Part shown: positions 51,101 to 63,483 of the stretch, in pieces
How the letters are laid out: each line of letters begins with the position of its first letter
Position numbering within the stretch: position 1 is the stretch's first letter
DNA from: Lumnitzera littorea
Taxonomy: Eukaryota; Streptophyta; Magnoliopsida; Myrtales; Combretaceae
Assembly (NCBI GenBank): GCA_024138015.1
Contig: JAMXBB010000001.1
Coordinates: 91,862,725-91,926,724 of the forward strand
DNA length: 64,000 nucleotides
Direction of reading: 5' to 3'
The notes under the pieces: generated by a model
Told to the model about the DNA's origin: nothing
Databases searched by the model: none
Seen by the model: only the letters and a program-made list of their open reading frames with translations
Made by a program: the position numbers and the translations under genes

Positions 51101-53180
51101 ATATTTAGGTAGTTAACTAGAAAATCGGCTAAAGCTTAGGTATCAAATGCAATATCTTCTCTTAATGATAACCTACAAGTTAAGGGAAAAGAGGATGATA
51201 TATAAATTGGCTTGTTAATATGGATGAGAAAACTGTTTCATACTAAAGTTTAACTTGAAAACAACTCAAGTTCACATATTTTATTTGTAATAATTATGTT
51301 TGATTTTTTTCTTTAATTTATATTTAAGACTATGTCAAAATTATTATTTGAATTTTGGATATTTTTAATTTCAAATCCAAAGCTTGATGTTACAAAATAT
51401 TATATTTAATTGAACTTTTATTTAGTAAATTTACTCTACTTATCTATAACTTATACTGCTAAAACAAATGAATATTTACTATATTATCTTATGAAAATAG
51501 TAAATTAGACAAGTAAAAGTTTATAAATGTACTATTTACTAAATTTAAACTTCTAGTGTAAATTTGACAAGTAAGAGTTGAATTGGATAATTTATTAAAA
51601 AAAAAAAAATGAACTGGATATGATATTTAGTAATTTCAAACTTATAAATGAAAGGACTCTTAATGTTATAACTCTTCATGTTTATTTGATTCAATATATT
51701 ATTTTGGGAGTTGGTTGGGGGTGTGGTGCTCTTAAAACTGAAGAAACATAATATTTAGGTAATGGTGTTAACGTTATCTTTTTATATTTCTAATTATTAG
51801 AACAAAGTAGACAGCAATTAAGAAAATATAAAAGCCAATATATCGATTGAACATGAGGAGAAACCCAACTTGCTCCAATGAAATTTTAACACAATCTCTC
51901 CATAGCAAAATATAAAAGCATGTAAGAAATTACTCCGTAGAGTAGAAGCTATTTACACGAAGGATGTCTGTCGGCATGCTAATTCACTTATTAAGAAACT
52001 GCAAAAAAAAATTATTTCACATCTAATGTTTTTTTTTTTTTCAAACGTATAATTAATAGTTAAAATGTGTGGGAAAAAAAAAAAGAAATTTACGAATAAA
52101 TTGAAAAGATCTTAAGAAAAAAAGATTCTTAAATCATTGATATAATATCTAAGAATTTTAAATGAAGTTTTTATGGATGTAATACTTTAAAAAACAATAC
52201 AATAAATTATTTTTTATTTTAAAGTGTTTATTTTTTGGAAAATATACAATCAATAGCTAAAATTGTGCGGGAAAAAAAAAAAGAAGAAGAAGCTTTGTTT
52301 TCAGGCTTTAATAAATATATCAAAATTCCCATAATGAGATCCTATTACAAAATCAACAAGACTCGAAAAAAGATTTATTTTCTTTCCCTTTTTAACTTTC
52401 TTCTTTTTCCACCACGAAGTCCTTAAAATTTTTGCCAAAACGATAAGTATTGAAACTTGACACTTAACCCAAAAGAATAGGAAAGAAACAACTAATGCTA
52501 ATGTTCAAGAGTCATAAACATAAAGTGGATTGCCTGTTTTATTCAGGTTAGGACAAGGTTCATGACTCTTCGCGTCCATGGAAGTCCCCATCCTAGCCTA
52601 GTCATTAATTTAATAGACATTAAATGTCAAATACCAATAATTACCCAAGACAAATTGTTTGAAAAATCAACAGTGATCCCGTCTCTAGAAACTCTACGAT
52701 GAGAAAATAGATTGATTCGCAATTTTCGATAAATGAGATGATATGAATATGATTCAATAAAATGAGAAATACAAATAGTCTATATAAATTGTTATTTATC
52801 CATATAATAAAGTAAGTGGATAGAAAAGGTATAAAATTGTGCCGATAATTTCTTCAAGATATTTATTTAGAGTGAAAAAATGTAAACTTTATACAATTAA
52901 TTATACATTAAATCAAAAGACAAAAGTATAAAAATTTGAAAAAAAAAATTCATTTTAATTTCTTACTTCTTATGGTAGCTCCAATCAAGATCACTTTTTT
53001 TTAAAGCTAAAAATATATATAAATAAAGAAAAAATTAAAAATAAATTGTAATAAATTATAATTTGAGCCTAAAATAAGATGTTAAAAGAAGAAAATTTTT
53101 CATATTTTAGAATATATTTCTATTTTATTATTAAATATATAGTGAATCTTTAAATCTTGCTCATTTATTTATTAGATGAA
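51101..53180. other. AT-rich intergenic DNA upstream of the PLATZ gene
   Basis: No coding signal. Around 52040-52090 and 52240-52290 a similar string recurs (ATAATTAATAGTTAAAAT / ACAATCAATAGCTAAAAT, each followed by GTG(T/C)GGGAAAA and an A run), a diverged direct duplication. The nearest 1 kb may hold distal promoter elements of the PLATZ gene. Confidence 0.4.
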
Positions 53181-53182
53181 TC

Positions 53183-53486
53183 GCTATATATAATCTTAAA
53201 GCTTTTATCGTAGAAGGGTTTTGATGCCAGCACAACTCTTTACTGTTATTATTTTATTACATAGGTTCGAGGTTTGGAGTTAGGTTCGGTAGTAGACTTC
53301 GAATAGATAAGAACGACCAAACCCGTCCACCCATGTACTTGGCCCTCCTTCCTAAGTCCTACAACTATCCTGTTTCTCTCTCTCTCTCTCACACACCGCC
53401 TCCAATATTGATCCCCAAAAAAAATTTCTCCCTCTCTCCTCTTTCTCTCTCTAAAACAGTTCCATTCTTAAATTCTCAACCTTGTC
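53183..53486 (+). promoter_or_regulatory. Promoter/5' leader region of the PLATZ gene
   Basis: A TATA-like string CTATATATAATC lies at about 53183-53194. The stretch 53371-53460 is CT-rich, with a (CT)n run at 53374-53390 and further CTCTCTC blocks, typical of plant 5' leaders. The transcription start is not determined; if the TATA string is used, the leader would be about 270 nt. Confidence 0.4.
53374..53390. repeat. (CT)n microsatellite in the PLATZ leader
   Basis: Eight or so CT units about 100 bp upstream of the start codon. CT-rich tracts near plant start sites can act as core promoter elements; here that is only an inference. Confidence 0.85.
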
Positions 53487-55206
53487 ATGGAAAATCAAGA
53501 TAACACAATCTTTGAAATCAAGCCCAAGAACAGAAGAATCATGGTAACAACATTAATTCATTACTATTGTTGTCATTATTATTATTTGTTTTGGTTGATG
53601 TGATGAATGTTATAGTTTTTATTCGGTTTGTGATATTGGGTTGGATTCAAATAGGGTGCAGGAGGTCCCGATGATGAAGAAAACAACCGATGGCCGCCAT
53701 GGTTAAAGCCCCTGCTGAAGGAGAGCTTCTTTGGTCAATGCAAAGTACATGTTGACTCACATAAAAGTGAGTGCAACATGTATTGCTTGGACTGTACCAA
53801 TGGTCCTCTTTGCTCTACTTGTCTTAATAATCACAAGGATCATCGCACCATTCAGGTCGGACATCACATACCCCTTTTTTGTTCACAATTCATACTGTTA
53901 ACACCTTTTAGCATTGCATTTTCTTACACACGTGAACGCCGTAATGAGACCAGCTATTGGACGGATCAGATCGACTCGTGTTATTTTACCATAACAGTTT
54001 TGTACGAATAATTATAACTTGCTCTTCCCCTGATAAGAGAGACGGCAGCACTTGTAAAGCCCTACTAGTGTCCAAGCGGCTGCCCTTTGTTTGGAGACAT
54101 CTTAATTGAAAAAAAAAAAAAAAAATTGGAAAATTAAACACTATTTATCATTTTTTTTTTCACTGGTTTTTATTTCAATAGTTAAATGTGGTTTGATTCC
54201 GCGATCACGTGGCTCAATTTTGAGGTAATAGCATTATGAATCAATCTTTCCCTGCAAAAGAGTAGAAATGTTAAAAATAGTCTCTAGCTTTATAGTGTTT
54301 CAAGTCTTAGGTGATTTTGATTGGGGGTCATGTGTTATTATAACTAAACTAAACTAGGTGTTGTGGAATTTTTTGACAGATAAGGAGGTCTTCGTACCAT
54401 GATGTTATCAGGGTGTCTGAAATCCAGAAATTTCTGGACATAACTGGTGTACAGACTTACATTATCAACAGTGCAAGGGTTGTATTCTTGAATGAGAGAC
54501 CACAACCTAGGCCTGGGAAAGGTGTCACTAATACCTGCGAAGTCTGTGAACGAAGTCTGTTGGATTCATTCCGGTTCTGTTCTCTCGGTTGCAAGGTACA
54601 TTTACATAGAAAAACGAATTCTCTAAATTTACCTTGTTTTTTTCTTTTTCCTCCCGATAATTCATTGAAATTACGAATCTTCAATTTAATCAAAATTATT
54701 GCCAATAAGGTCCGTAATTTCTTATGAGCCACCGTTAAATACACCAAAAATTTAAAAAATATATATATATTACTTCTATTTATCAAATCTAATTATTAAT
54801 GCAATTTTAAGATAATAATATTAATTATTACAATTTATTAAGAAGGGTAATTATATTTGCAATTTGATGCATTACACCCAAAATATCATGGTTCCGTTTT
54901 ATTTTATTTTTTTCTGTGGTCTACCTTATGGTGATTGTAATCTTTGTGACATTATTTTGTGGGAATTATTAAAAATTGCAGATTGTGGGGACATCAAAGA
55001 ATTTCGTGAAGAAAAAGCTAATGGCTTCTGACTCGGAAGATTCATACAGCAGCAGCACCGGTCATGGAAGGAGAAAGACCAAAACCAAGGTCCAACAAAG
55101 TTTTATTCCATCCACACCACCCCCAACTGTTTCAAATTACAGAATTAGCAAGCGAAGAAAGGGAATCCCACATAGGGCTCCCATGGGACTAATTGTAGAA
55201 TATTAG
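53487..55206 (+). CDS. PLATZ zinc-binding transcription factor, 4 exons, 232 aa
   Basis: PLATZ proteins are plant-specific nuclear zinc-binding proteins; the founding member binds A/T-rich DNA and represses transcription. Exons: 53487-53543, 53655-53855, 54380-54595, 54982-55206. All introns begin GT, end AG and are in phase 0. The spliced frame has no stop until TAG at 55204. The first zinc region shows C48-x2-H51-x11-C63-x2-C66-x5-C72-x2-C75-x3-H79-x2-H82. The second shows C139-x2-C142-x10-C153-x3-C157, ending FCSLGCK. The motif KVHVDSHKSECNMYCLDC and the C-terminal SKRRKGIPHRAP are family hallmarks; the serine-rich and basic tail (about 165-232) may hold a nuclear signal. The length is normal for the family. 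The start is the only ATG in frame that gives a family-like N-terminus. All key residues are present, so the gene looks functional. Which subfamily it belongs to cannot be told here. Confidence 0.95.
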
Positions 55207-55700
55207 ACACTTGGCCCCCTCATTTTCGCCAGATTGCAGTCGCGCGCTGCAAATATTGTAGTAGTTTTTAAGATATCCTTCGAGTTCGGAGCGTGAAAGA
55301 TGAGTGGCTTCAGTACTCTGAGCCTTGTTTAAGAGAGGCCGGTGCTGAAATTCGTTTGGGACTCTTTACCCTTTTTGGGTTATGTATATAGAAGCATAAT
55401 AGAAAAGAGGGTAGGTGGAGGAAATAGAAATAAGATAGAAAGTTTGGGACTTTTTTATAGGGTTTGAATGTGAAATTGGGGAGGATAAAAATAATGTTAG
55501 TTCAAACTATAGGGACGTATTAAGGATGTTTGTTATGTATAAGTAGTGTTGTAATTTTGACCTAATTTTCGGATTATACTAGAAATGTAAATAATAGTGG
55601 GAGGTAGTGGAACTATTGTATTGTAATATATGTAGCAATAATGGTGTTGCATTTTGTTTTATTTTGTTCATTATATATATATATATATATATATATTAAG
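55207..55700 (+). other. 3' untranslated region of the PLATZ gene and an AT repeat
   Basis: Downstream of the stop codon the sequence is non-coding and T/G-rich, as expected for a plant 3' UTR. Weak AAUAAA-like strings (for example ATAAAAATAATG near 55487 and GTAAATAATAG near 55588) could direct polyadenylation. An (AT)n run at about 55673-55696 closes the region. The poly(A) site is not determined. Confidence 0.45.
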
Positions 55701-57639
55701 TTCTTATGGCTGGCCCTTTTATAACGGGGACTGAAAATTGTTGGTCTATTTTACATGTAAAAAAATCAACCGGTCAAATAATTACGACTACAATACTGCG
55801 TCGTCTTTTGTCTTGTTACACATTTTTAGATATTGAAGAGTAAACAAAAGATGAGACTTTGTTTTATACTATTGTTGACTAAATTCTTTGGTGGAAATTT
55901 AATCTTCTCATGGCTTATATACCTTAATAATGCAAAGTTACAACGATACTCAGAAAAGGATTAATATTTGAAGTTAAATTTGAATAGAAAATCGAATATT
56001 TAAATGATTAAAAAAGTAAGATTAAAATTACATTTTTAAGTAACTGAAATAAAGATGGGCGTAGCATATACGGGCTTTTCCCCCCATTACCACGGTATGG
56101 TTAGAAGATTGTGTGCCTTGTGGTCTATTCGCAAGTGTTTCACGTTAAGACTTTCTCACCTCGACCGAAAACGACTGGCTGAAACACAAACCATGTAAAT
56201 GCCGTCGAGGAGTTCTTAGCCGTTAAAATATTAGTTGCCTTTGGATGCTTCTCAAATCTCAACAATAACATGTACGGTAGAAAATATTACCACGTGCTCA
56301 CACAAGTGCCCATTAGTATCCTCGTGTGATGTTTAATGGCGACCTGTAATTGGTCATTGACCGAGGAAAGATGTGCTCTGTATTTCAACTTTTTATTTTT
56401 TATATTTAAACTTTCTATATTTTTATGATTATTAACAGAACTTTAAAAGTATTAATTTACTAATTATAAACTTTTCAATGTTAATATAATATTTGGATTA
56501 GGTAGTTGATTGCAAAATTAGGGAAAATTGAGGTAATTAATTATAAAAATAAAATAAATCAAATATTAGATGTAAAAATAGGTAAAATTTAGGTACTATA
56601 TTGATAAATTTAAATTTCAGGTAATCAATTATAAAAATAGATAAAAATTATATGTCAAATATGATCATTTCTTTGTTAGTAAATGAAGAAAATTCATATC
56701 AACCAAGCAATTGATAAGAGTAAGAGGACTCACCATCGAGGAGTTGAGTTACAAAAATTAAATTAAGTACATAGGTATATATATTTTTTTTCTTTTTTTA
56801 TTTTTACCAAAAGACAGGTATATGTTTTTAAAAGTCAGTACATCACATATAGGGAAATCAATATTTCTCTTGAAAGAAAAAAATTCCGCCCAACCGACTC
56901 CTCGGGAAAAAAAAAAAAAACAAAAAAAATCTTAAGATAGATGAATCTAGGATTTGAGATAATGAGTTTAAGGTAGAGTAAATCACTTTTCTTGGAGAAC
57001 TTAATGTCTTCATACTAAGATTGCTAAATTACTAAAATGCGGAACTCTCTCAAGCTATGTCCAAACCAAGAAACTTGAATACGGATTCTCCAGTTTCCAA
57101 ACCACATCGGGAATTCAAATACAGATGATATATAGGTTTTAAGAGCGAATAAAAGAAACTAGTAAGAATTTCATAGCTCCCAACAAAAAAAGTTATATAA
57201 TAAGTATAATTTCAAGCATTACAATATATCATGTTACTCGTAAAAGTCATAATCCTTTGGTGATTGAATCTTAACTTTAGATTATGCTTAAATCAGTCAC
57301 CAAATGATTTACACAAAGTAACGCATTTCAAATACCAGAAACAATAAACTTGTTTGAGATAGACAATAACAGCCTTGGCGTAAATACATTGTTAGATGAA
57401 AATTTTATCCCTTTAATTAAGCAGTACATATCTGTCAAATTTTTAATAATATTCACCCAAGTGCACGTGTAAAACATTTTGGCATACGAGTTCCGAGCAT
57501 TATCCTCGTTATTATTTATTCATTTTCTTTTTCTTTTTAATTTTTTTTTTTTTTTTTCAGGTGAATATTATACAAAACCACATGGATGTCGCCATTACCA
57601 AGGGACACATGAATCATGTGGCTATACCTTTATAGGTCA
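55701..57639. other. Intergenic DNA, no supported gene
   Basis: A GC-richer island at 56060-56350 contains a CACGTG G-box (TACCACGTGCTCACAC near 56290), which could be regulatory, but no gene is attached to it. The rest is AT-rich with long A and T runs. Confidence 0.4.
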
Positions 57640-57849
57640 TCATCCATCTTCATGAACTGGTTGTCTTGTATATATCGATAGACTACGGTTACTTTCTCTA
57701 TTAGTCATGGGAGACAACAGCAGCCATGATTGAGGTTTTTGCTTATACATGTAGGGGAATAAGCTTTTGATAAGATTGGAGAAAAGAAAAGGATCATGCG
57801 TATATTCTTGTCTGGTGCTTCTTTTGTAATTTTTATCAACCATGGCCAC
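57640..57849 (-). CDS. Possible small protein of 69 residues, unrecognised
   Basis: I do not recognise this protein. The start (GCCATGGTT at the second ATG, or the preceding ATG two codons earlier) has a good plant context, and the frame is less AT-biased than its surroundings. It reads MAMVDKNYKRS at the start and FLFSNLIKSLFPYMYKQ in the middle, is basic, and has no signal peptide or membrane segment. There is no neighbour to support it, and a chance frame is quite possible. Confidence 0.2.
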   Translation of the reverse strand: MAMVDKNYKRSTRQEYTHDPFLFSNLIKSLFPYMYKQKPQSWLLLSPMTNRESNRSLSIYTRQPVHEDG

Positions 57850-58740
57850 CTCTAAAATTTCCGATACAACCCCCTATTTTTATTCTCGGTCATTTTAATT
57901 TAAATTTGGAGATTTGTAACTGTCCCCCCAAATTACAAGTAAAAATCACGTTAGTGTCGAGCTCCTGATCTAGGTTTTTTAATATGTTTTTTTTTTCATC
58001 TTTATCATCCCTGCAACTGATCTCTCCCAGATAGGTTTTTGGATTTCATTCAGCAATGACACAAGAATCTTCTCTAAAGTACGATCCGCATTTTTTCTGA
58101 TATATATTATATTCGCTTCTTACATGTACCTATAATTGACATGCGTCACTAAATGAAATTTTATTCTTGCCATTAAAAAGAAACACAACCAGCATAGGAT
58201 GAAAATTAATTTAATTCATAATATTTTCTTTTTACTCATGTAATTGGAAAAGATCAGATGGGTCTACTGGTAGAAAAAACTTTGACCGGAACAAGAAAAT
58301 GTAAGTTGTTACAAATTGGAAAACCATTTAATTTTTAAGAAATAATGATAAATGATAAATGATAAATAAAAATAGATGGGAGAAAGCAAGTAATTAGTTC
58401 TTATTGTATCGAATATAAAGGATAAAATGCAAATGGATTTCTAAAATTACTGATTACATGTGAATAGATCTTATCAACCTCTAAAGCATGCATTAACCTC
58501 CCCAAACTTTTGAAAATATATACATATTCCCTAAACCATTGATAAAACCCTATAATTGTAGCTATTTATGGTCCTTCTAACCAATTTTTGAGGATTTTAC
58601 TAGTAGATTGAAGACATGTGATGAATATTTTCAAATGCTAGATAAGATCAAAGCACACTATTACAGTTAGGAGTTTATGCACACCAGACCAATAATATTA
58701 AATTCTGAATAAATGCATCACACAAGTGCATATGCTTTTA
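57850..58740. other. Intergenic DNA, no supported gene
   Basis: No coding signal. A short ATGATAA tandem repeat (about 3 units) lies near 58345-58366. Confidence 0.4.
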
Positions 58741-58749
58741 AGTTCTGAC

Positions 58750-58925
58750 AATTTAATGCCTAAAGCTTTCTTCTTCTTTTTTTTTTATTTTTACAATTTA
58801 GTACTAGCACTTTCAATTTGATTAGTAGCTTTAATGTCTAAATTTCCATTAATTGCAACTAAATAGAAAGTGCAGATGGTAAATTGCAAAAGTACAAAAA
58901 TTCAAATATTAAATTGTATAATTGG
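58750..58925. mobile_element. Foldback MITE-like element
   Basis: ACAATTTAATGCCTAAAG at the left and its diverged inverse near CAAATATTAAATTGTATA at the right, with matching inner words (TACAATTTAGTA..GCACTTTCAATT against AAAGTGCAGATGGTAAATTGC), give a hairpin of about 175 bp. Non-coding. Confidence 0.55.
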
Positions 58926-59617
58926 AGGTCGGACACTTATAGTACATTTATCCATGTTAATTTCTATTAAGTTATCCTAATATAATACAATGGGGACTAA
59001 GGACCATGGTGGTGTTGCATATACATCATTAAATTAACTTTGATATAAAAAAAAAAAAAAAAAAAGAGTTAACAAAATGATAAAAAAAAAAAAAAAATTG
59101 CCCTGCTAATTATGTAAACTCGAAATGATATTTTTGTCTTGGTGTGAACCTAGTAGGAGCACATTCAGAGGACTACATGAAGCAAAATTGGACGTCAATC
59201 TCTATTCAATATCTATGTACAAAAATTAGCTTCTTGTATTATTTATTTTCTTGGCATGCGTATTTCCGTCACCGTCCACATTGTTCCATTGTATAAAAAA
59301 GGAATTCTAGTTAATTAATTGAAGTGCACACACCCTTTATTTTCAATTATATATATTCCTCGACTCATCCATCATGTCATCATTCTCTTTAATCTTGAGC
59401 CCTTCTTTTTATTCATTTTATTCTTATTTAATAAAAACAGATCATAGTGGTTTTGGCATCAAAAGAGAAGGTGAAGATGGACCCCACACTACATCAAGTT
59501 GTTTGCATATATAAGCCATGATGTCATTTTGTTTACTAATTCAATCTAATGACATATGAAGCCGGAGGGCTCTTTCATGCCCACAGCACGCCTATTTTCT
59601 TGTACTTCCTCTTCTTT
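58926..59617. other. Intergenic DNA, no supported gene
   Basis: Two A runs (about 59048-59065 and 59082-59098). A TATA-like string lies at about 59348, but no gene follows. Confidence 0.4.
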
Positions 59618-59828
59618 TCAAATGGGATAAATGTGATATTTAGTATTTAAAGTTTACTCATTTTCTTTATTAATTTAAAAACTTTACCCATTTCTATAAT
59701 TAAATATTTATTTCAAATAGTATAAATAATTTCAAAAAGCTTATAAATAATAAATTGACACTTTTAAACAGATAATTAATTATAAAAATGAGCAAAACTA
59801 AATACCAAATATGATATTTACCCTTTCA
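59618..59828. mobile_element. Foldback MITE-like element
   Basis: GGGATAAATGTGATATTTAG..AAAGTTTACTCATTTTC at the left matches the inverse of GAGCAAAACTAAATACCAAATATGATATTTACCC at the right, giving ends of about 60 bp and a unit of about 210 bp. Sequence at 56570-56670 (TTATAAAAATAGATAAAAATT, GTCAAATATGATCATTT) looks like a more diverged relative. Confidence 0.6.
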
Positions 59829-61853
59829 AATAAGTGTTCTCAAATAAAATTCCATTCAAACCCTTTTCTTTCACATTTTCTCAATTCATTTGAATTTACT
59901 TTACTCGATTTTTTTTATGTTACTACGTATAATCAGTAGTTAAAATTATAAAAAAGAAAATAAACATTACAATAAGATATTAAAAATTTAAATAATCTCA
60001 ACCATCAATTTATAAATAATATAAATTAAGATGATAAAATGGAGATAATACATATCTGATAAAATGGGGATGATTAAAAATACATTCCTTAAACTATTAA
60101 AAAAGTGTGGATAAACTTTTAAAAACTTTTGAAGTGTAATTTTATCTCTCATACCTTTGAAAAATTTAGAAATAATCTCCTAAATAATTCTAGAATTTTA
60201 AAACCATTGCTATGTAACCTTAAATAACAAGGCTTTACGGTACGTGATATTCTCAAAAGTCCTAAGGCGGATACATTTGAAAATTCCGAGGATTTTTCTG
60301 CAATCTATCTAATAAAATAATTTAATATTCAGAATTTCTATGCGGTGTTTTTCTTTTACGGGAAAACAAAAACGACATGCGTTTGTAACTTTTTGTCTAT
60401 GTTTGAGTGTTATTAAAATTATATGACAAAAATATACGATATGTATGGAGTCCAACACTGAAATGGACGTGAAATTTTTATAATTAGAAAATGTCATTAT
60501 TGACTTGTTAACCACGCAAGAAAAATTGTTAGACAAGATATAAACCATACTATTAGACTTAACTCAATAGGCTGAATAAGCACATTCTAATTGATTACAA
60601 TAGAGGCACAATTATGGTTTGACAAGCTATTTTTTCTGTGCAAGTTATACTTTGATTTGAACATAAATACTAATATTGTCAAATATGAGTCAACACCAAT
60701 GATTCAATCCAATTTAACTTAATTCGACCATAAAATCAATCTAGTTTAATCTTAATCTAATCTCGGTTGAACTAGGATTGAATCCAATTCCATTCGTATA
60801 ATCTTTAACCTTCTTATATATTTAATCATCAATCCAGATGCAATTTGACAATATTGATAAATATATAATTAAAGAGAATCTCTTAAAGGTAGTTATTAGC
60901 TGATTCAAAGGCAATTGATTATCATTCCGAAGATGTAGTGAGAAATCCACGTTCTGGATGAGATCGACATTCATAAATGTCTGTTTTGCTTTTTTCCCTT
61001 TACTGGATTTATATAAATAATTGATAGTTATAAATTTTCCATTTCTTTGTGAAAAAAAAGTGAACTGTAACTCATGAAAAGCCTATTCCAATTCGAAAGA
61101 ACTATCTTCATCATATGTTTCACATTATGAACATAAAATGGGAAAGTGATATGACCACCTAATAAGGCCACTATGTCGACGAAGCAAAGACCACTTGGAA
61201 AAATTTAAAACCCAGCTAACAGCAATAAAATTGAAAACGTAAGGACCCACTTTTTCTGGGGGAGGCAATTGGAATCAACCACATTAAAAGAAAGTAGATA
61301 AGAACAAACAATGCCACTTATACCCAGTTGCTTTTAGATATTACCCAAATAAAAAATAAATCATTCGGAGAAATATTAGTAAGTGTCTTAAGACACTTAT
61401 TAAGATATTAAGTCAAAAACATTTTTCTTTCTCATATAACTTTTCACAAAGTATGTTATTAATGTTGGAAAGCGTGAAAATTTTCTTTTAGTATAATATT
61501 GATGGCAAATGCATCGAGACAACTGTTAATAAGCAATTTATTATTTTTTTTTAAAACTTAGCGATGTAAAGCCCTACACCGTTGACAGGTTATATACACA
61601 TTGTTTTCCACGTGAGGACGAAACAATAAGTTGTGGAAACGCAACGTGACGGGACCTATAGCTGTTTGCAAGGGAATCTTGATCCGTATTTTAGTTAAAA
61701 ATTGGATAAGAAGCACAAAAGGAGCCTGATATTTATGTCGATTGAGCTTTTTTTATGTGAACATTTGATATTTTACTACTTGGAGGCAATATCTAGTCTA
61801 AAACTAATAATAACTTCTTATCATGAAAAAAGATTTAATAAATATCACTCAAT

Positions 61854-61893
<40 letters not shown>

Positions 61894-62458
61894 GATGAAT
61901 AACTATTAATAGAATTTGAACACATGATAACATAAATATTAAATTTTTTAAAAATTACCCACTTTTGCCACTATTATCACGAATTCAAAAATCATTAAAA
62001 GGTACACATGATAAACACATCCCCGTAGCGTTTAGCATCCGCTTAATCCCTTTTCTTTTCGACCTACGTTGACCATTATTAACGTCAGAATTACAAATAT
62101 AGATAATATATGATAGTGAATATACCCTATGAATGATCTAAAGAGTTTATTGTTAACTCCTTGTTTTATGTATGTATATCATAAAATGTACTTGGAGATA
62201 AACACACTCTTTATATATGATGGCAAAATATATTATATATTTGTATATATATTCTATGTATATATCTAGAGAGGAGCACAAGAACCCAATCCAACTTGAC
62301 CCACTGTTGCCCCGCCAGGACCATCAGGTCGCAAGCCGCCACAAAAGCGAAACGGAGAATGGACTACCTTGTGAACCAGCAATTCCACTAATAAAGAGTC
62401 ACACATCCAAACTTTATTATTATTTTTTTTTTCAAAGATTTTAAATTATGCTAGTCTT
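59829..62458. other. Intergenic DNA with a CA/TA microsatellite
   Basis: A compound (CA)n(TA)n repeat lies at 61854-61893. A GC-richer island at 62270-62395 has no recognisable product on either strand. No supported gene. Confidence 0.4.
61854..61893. repeat. Compound (CA)n(TA)n microsatellite
   Basis: About seven CA units pass directly into about twelve TA units. Confidence 0.93.
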
Positions 62459-63483
62459 CTGCAATTTCACGCAGCGTGGATTAATTCCAATTGCAAAAAT
62501 GCTTTTTTAGCATTAACCCATTCATGCGGAATAAAACATATTCCTTCATTTATTTGGCGATAAGTACGTACACAACAACCCTACTAGTGTTACAATAAAT
62601 ATAATGGAAAAAAAGAAATAAGTTAATACTATTACTCCTATATGAAATATTTAAAAAGTAAAACATTAATGTTCCACAATATGGTGCTAAACTTGCATGT
62701 AACACATAGATAGTATTTGATTGCATAATTTTCGTAATACTGAATTGGAAAGAAAATTTTATCCTATATTTAGTTTGTAAATTTGCTTAGTGATTAGACA
62801 AAAATAAAGCTGATGGATTGGATAAAATACCTAAATTTTATCACATCTATACAATGGTATAAAAATAAAATTCACTAAACAAAAATAAAAAATATTTTGC
62901 ATTCTTAAAAATAGCTTTCTATGTTATAATATTAAATTAATGAATATTATTTTTATCAAATATTACAAAAAATTAATTATTTTATAATATAAATAATTAA
63001 TTTTTAATATAAATTTTATATCCAGTACTGTGCAAACTAAACATAGTACAATAAGCTTATATCCTCTTTATACTTATTCTATACAGTCTTCTTTATTCAA
63101 TCCAGTTCTTATAACTAAACGTTGCCTTAAAGAATCATTGTCTTGATTTTTAAAACCTAAATTATTAAAATAGGAAGCCAAGCAAAGAATAAAGATAAAG
63201 AAACATAGAAAGAAGAAGAAGATGATTACTACAATGTTACATTGATTTTAACACTAACACCATAAAGTAAAACACATGAGACTATGGACTAACAGATGGA
63301 AAATATTTACAATTAAATATGTACTACAAGCAGCTATACCATCTCTTTTTTTGTAATGCTACATATATCAATTAGATGTAAGTATTCGTTATTTGCATTT
63401 TTATAAATTTCTCCATCACCAAATCCACTTCATGAAACCACTTATTCAAACTTCAACATTAGTGAAGTTTTTCTTAAGCAATA
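62459..63483. repeat. Dispersed repeat, copy B, split by a MITE
   Basis: It aligns with 24838-25515 in the same orientation. Left part 62459-62707, right part 63128-63483, with the MITE at 62708-63127 between them. ATGGTGCTAAACTTGCATGT at 62681-62700 is identical in both copies. The right part keeps AAAGAATCATTGTCTTGA, ATGGACTAACA and GTAATGCTAC in order. Local insertions and losses show that the duplication is old. Confidence 0.75.
62708..63127 (-). mobile_element. MITE, copy 2 (inverse of 33270-33707)
   Basis: About 420 bp, AT-rich and non-coding. It matches 33270-33707 end to end in reverse orientation. The edges are AGATAGTATTTGATTGC on the left and AACTAAACGTTGCC on the right. The homologous copy at 24838-25515 has no such insert at the matching place (about 25198-25202), which proves an insertion. 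A TTA/TAA-type target is possible (TTAAAGAATC at the right junction). Confidence 0.8.

Noticed and set aside
54457..54786. A 109-codon minus-strand frame
   Set aside because: It is the shadow of exon 3 of the PLATZ gene and its intron.
62270..62444. GC-richer open frame of 75 codons
   Set aside because: It begins in an AT microsatellite-like stretch and ends in poly(T); no domain on either strand.
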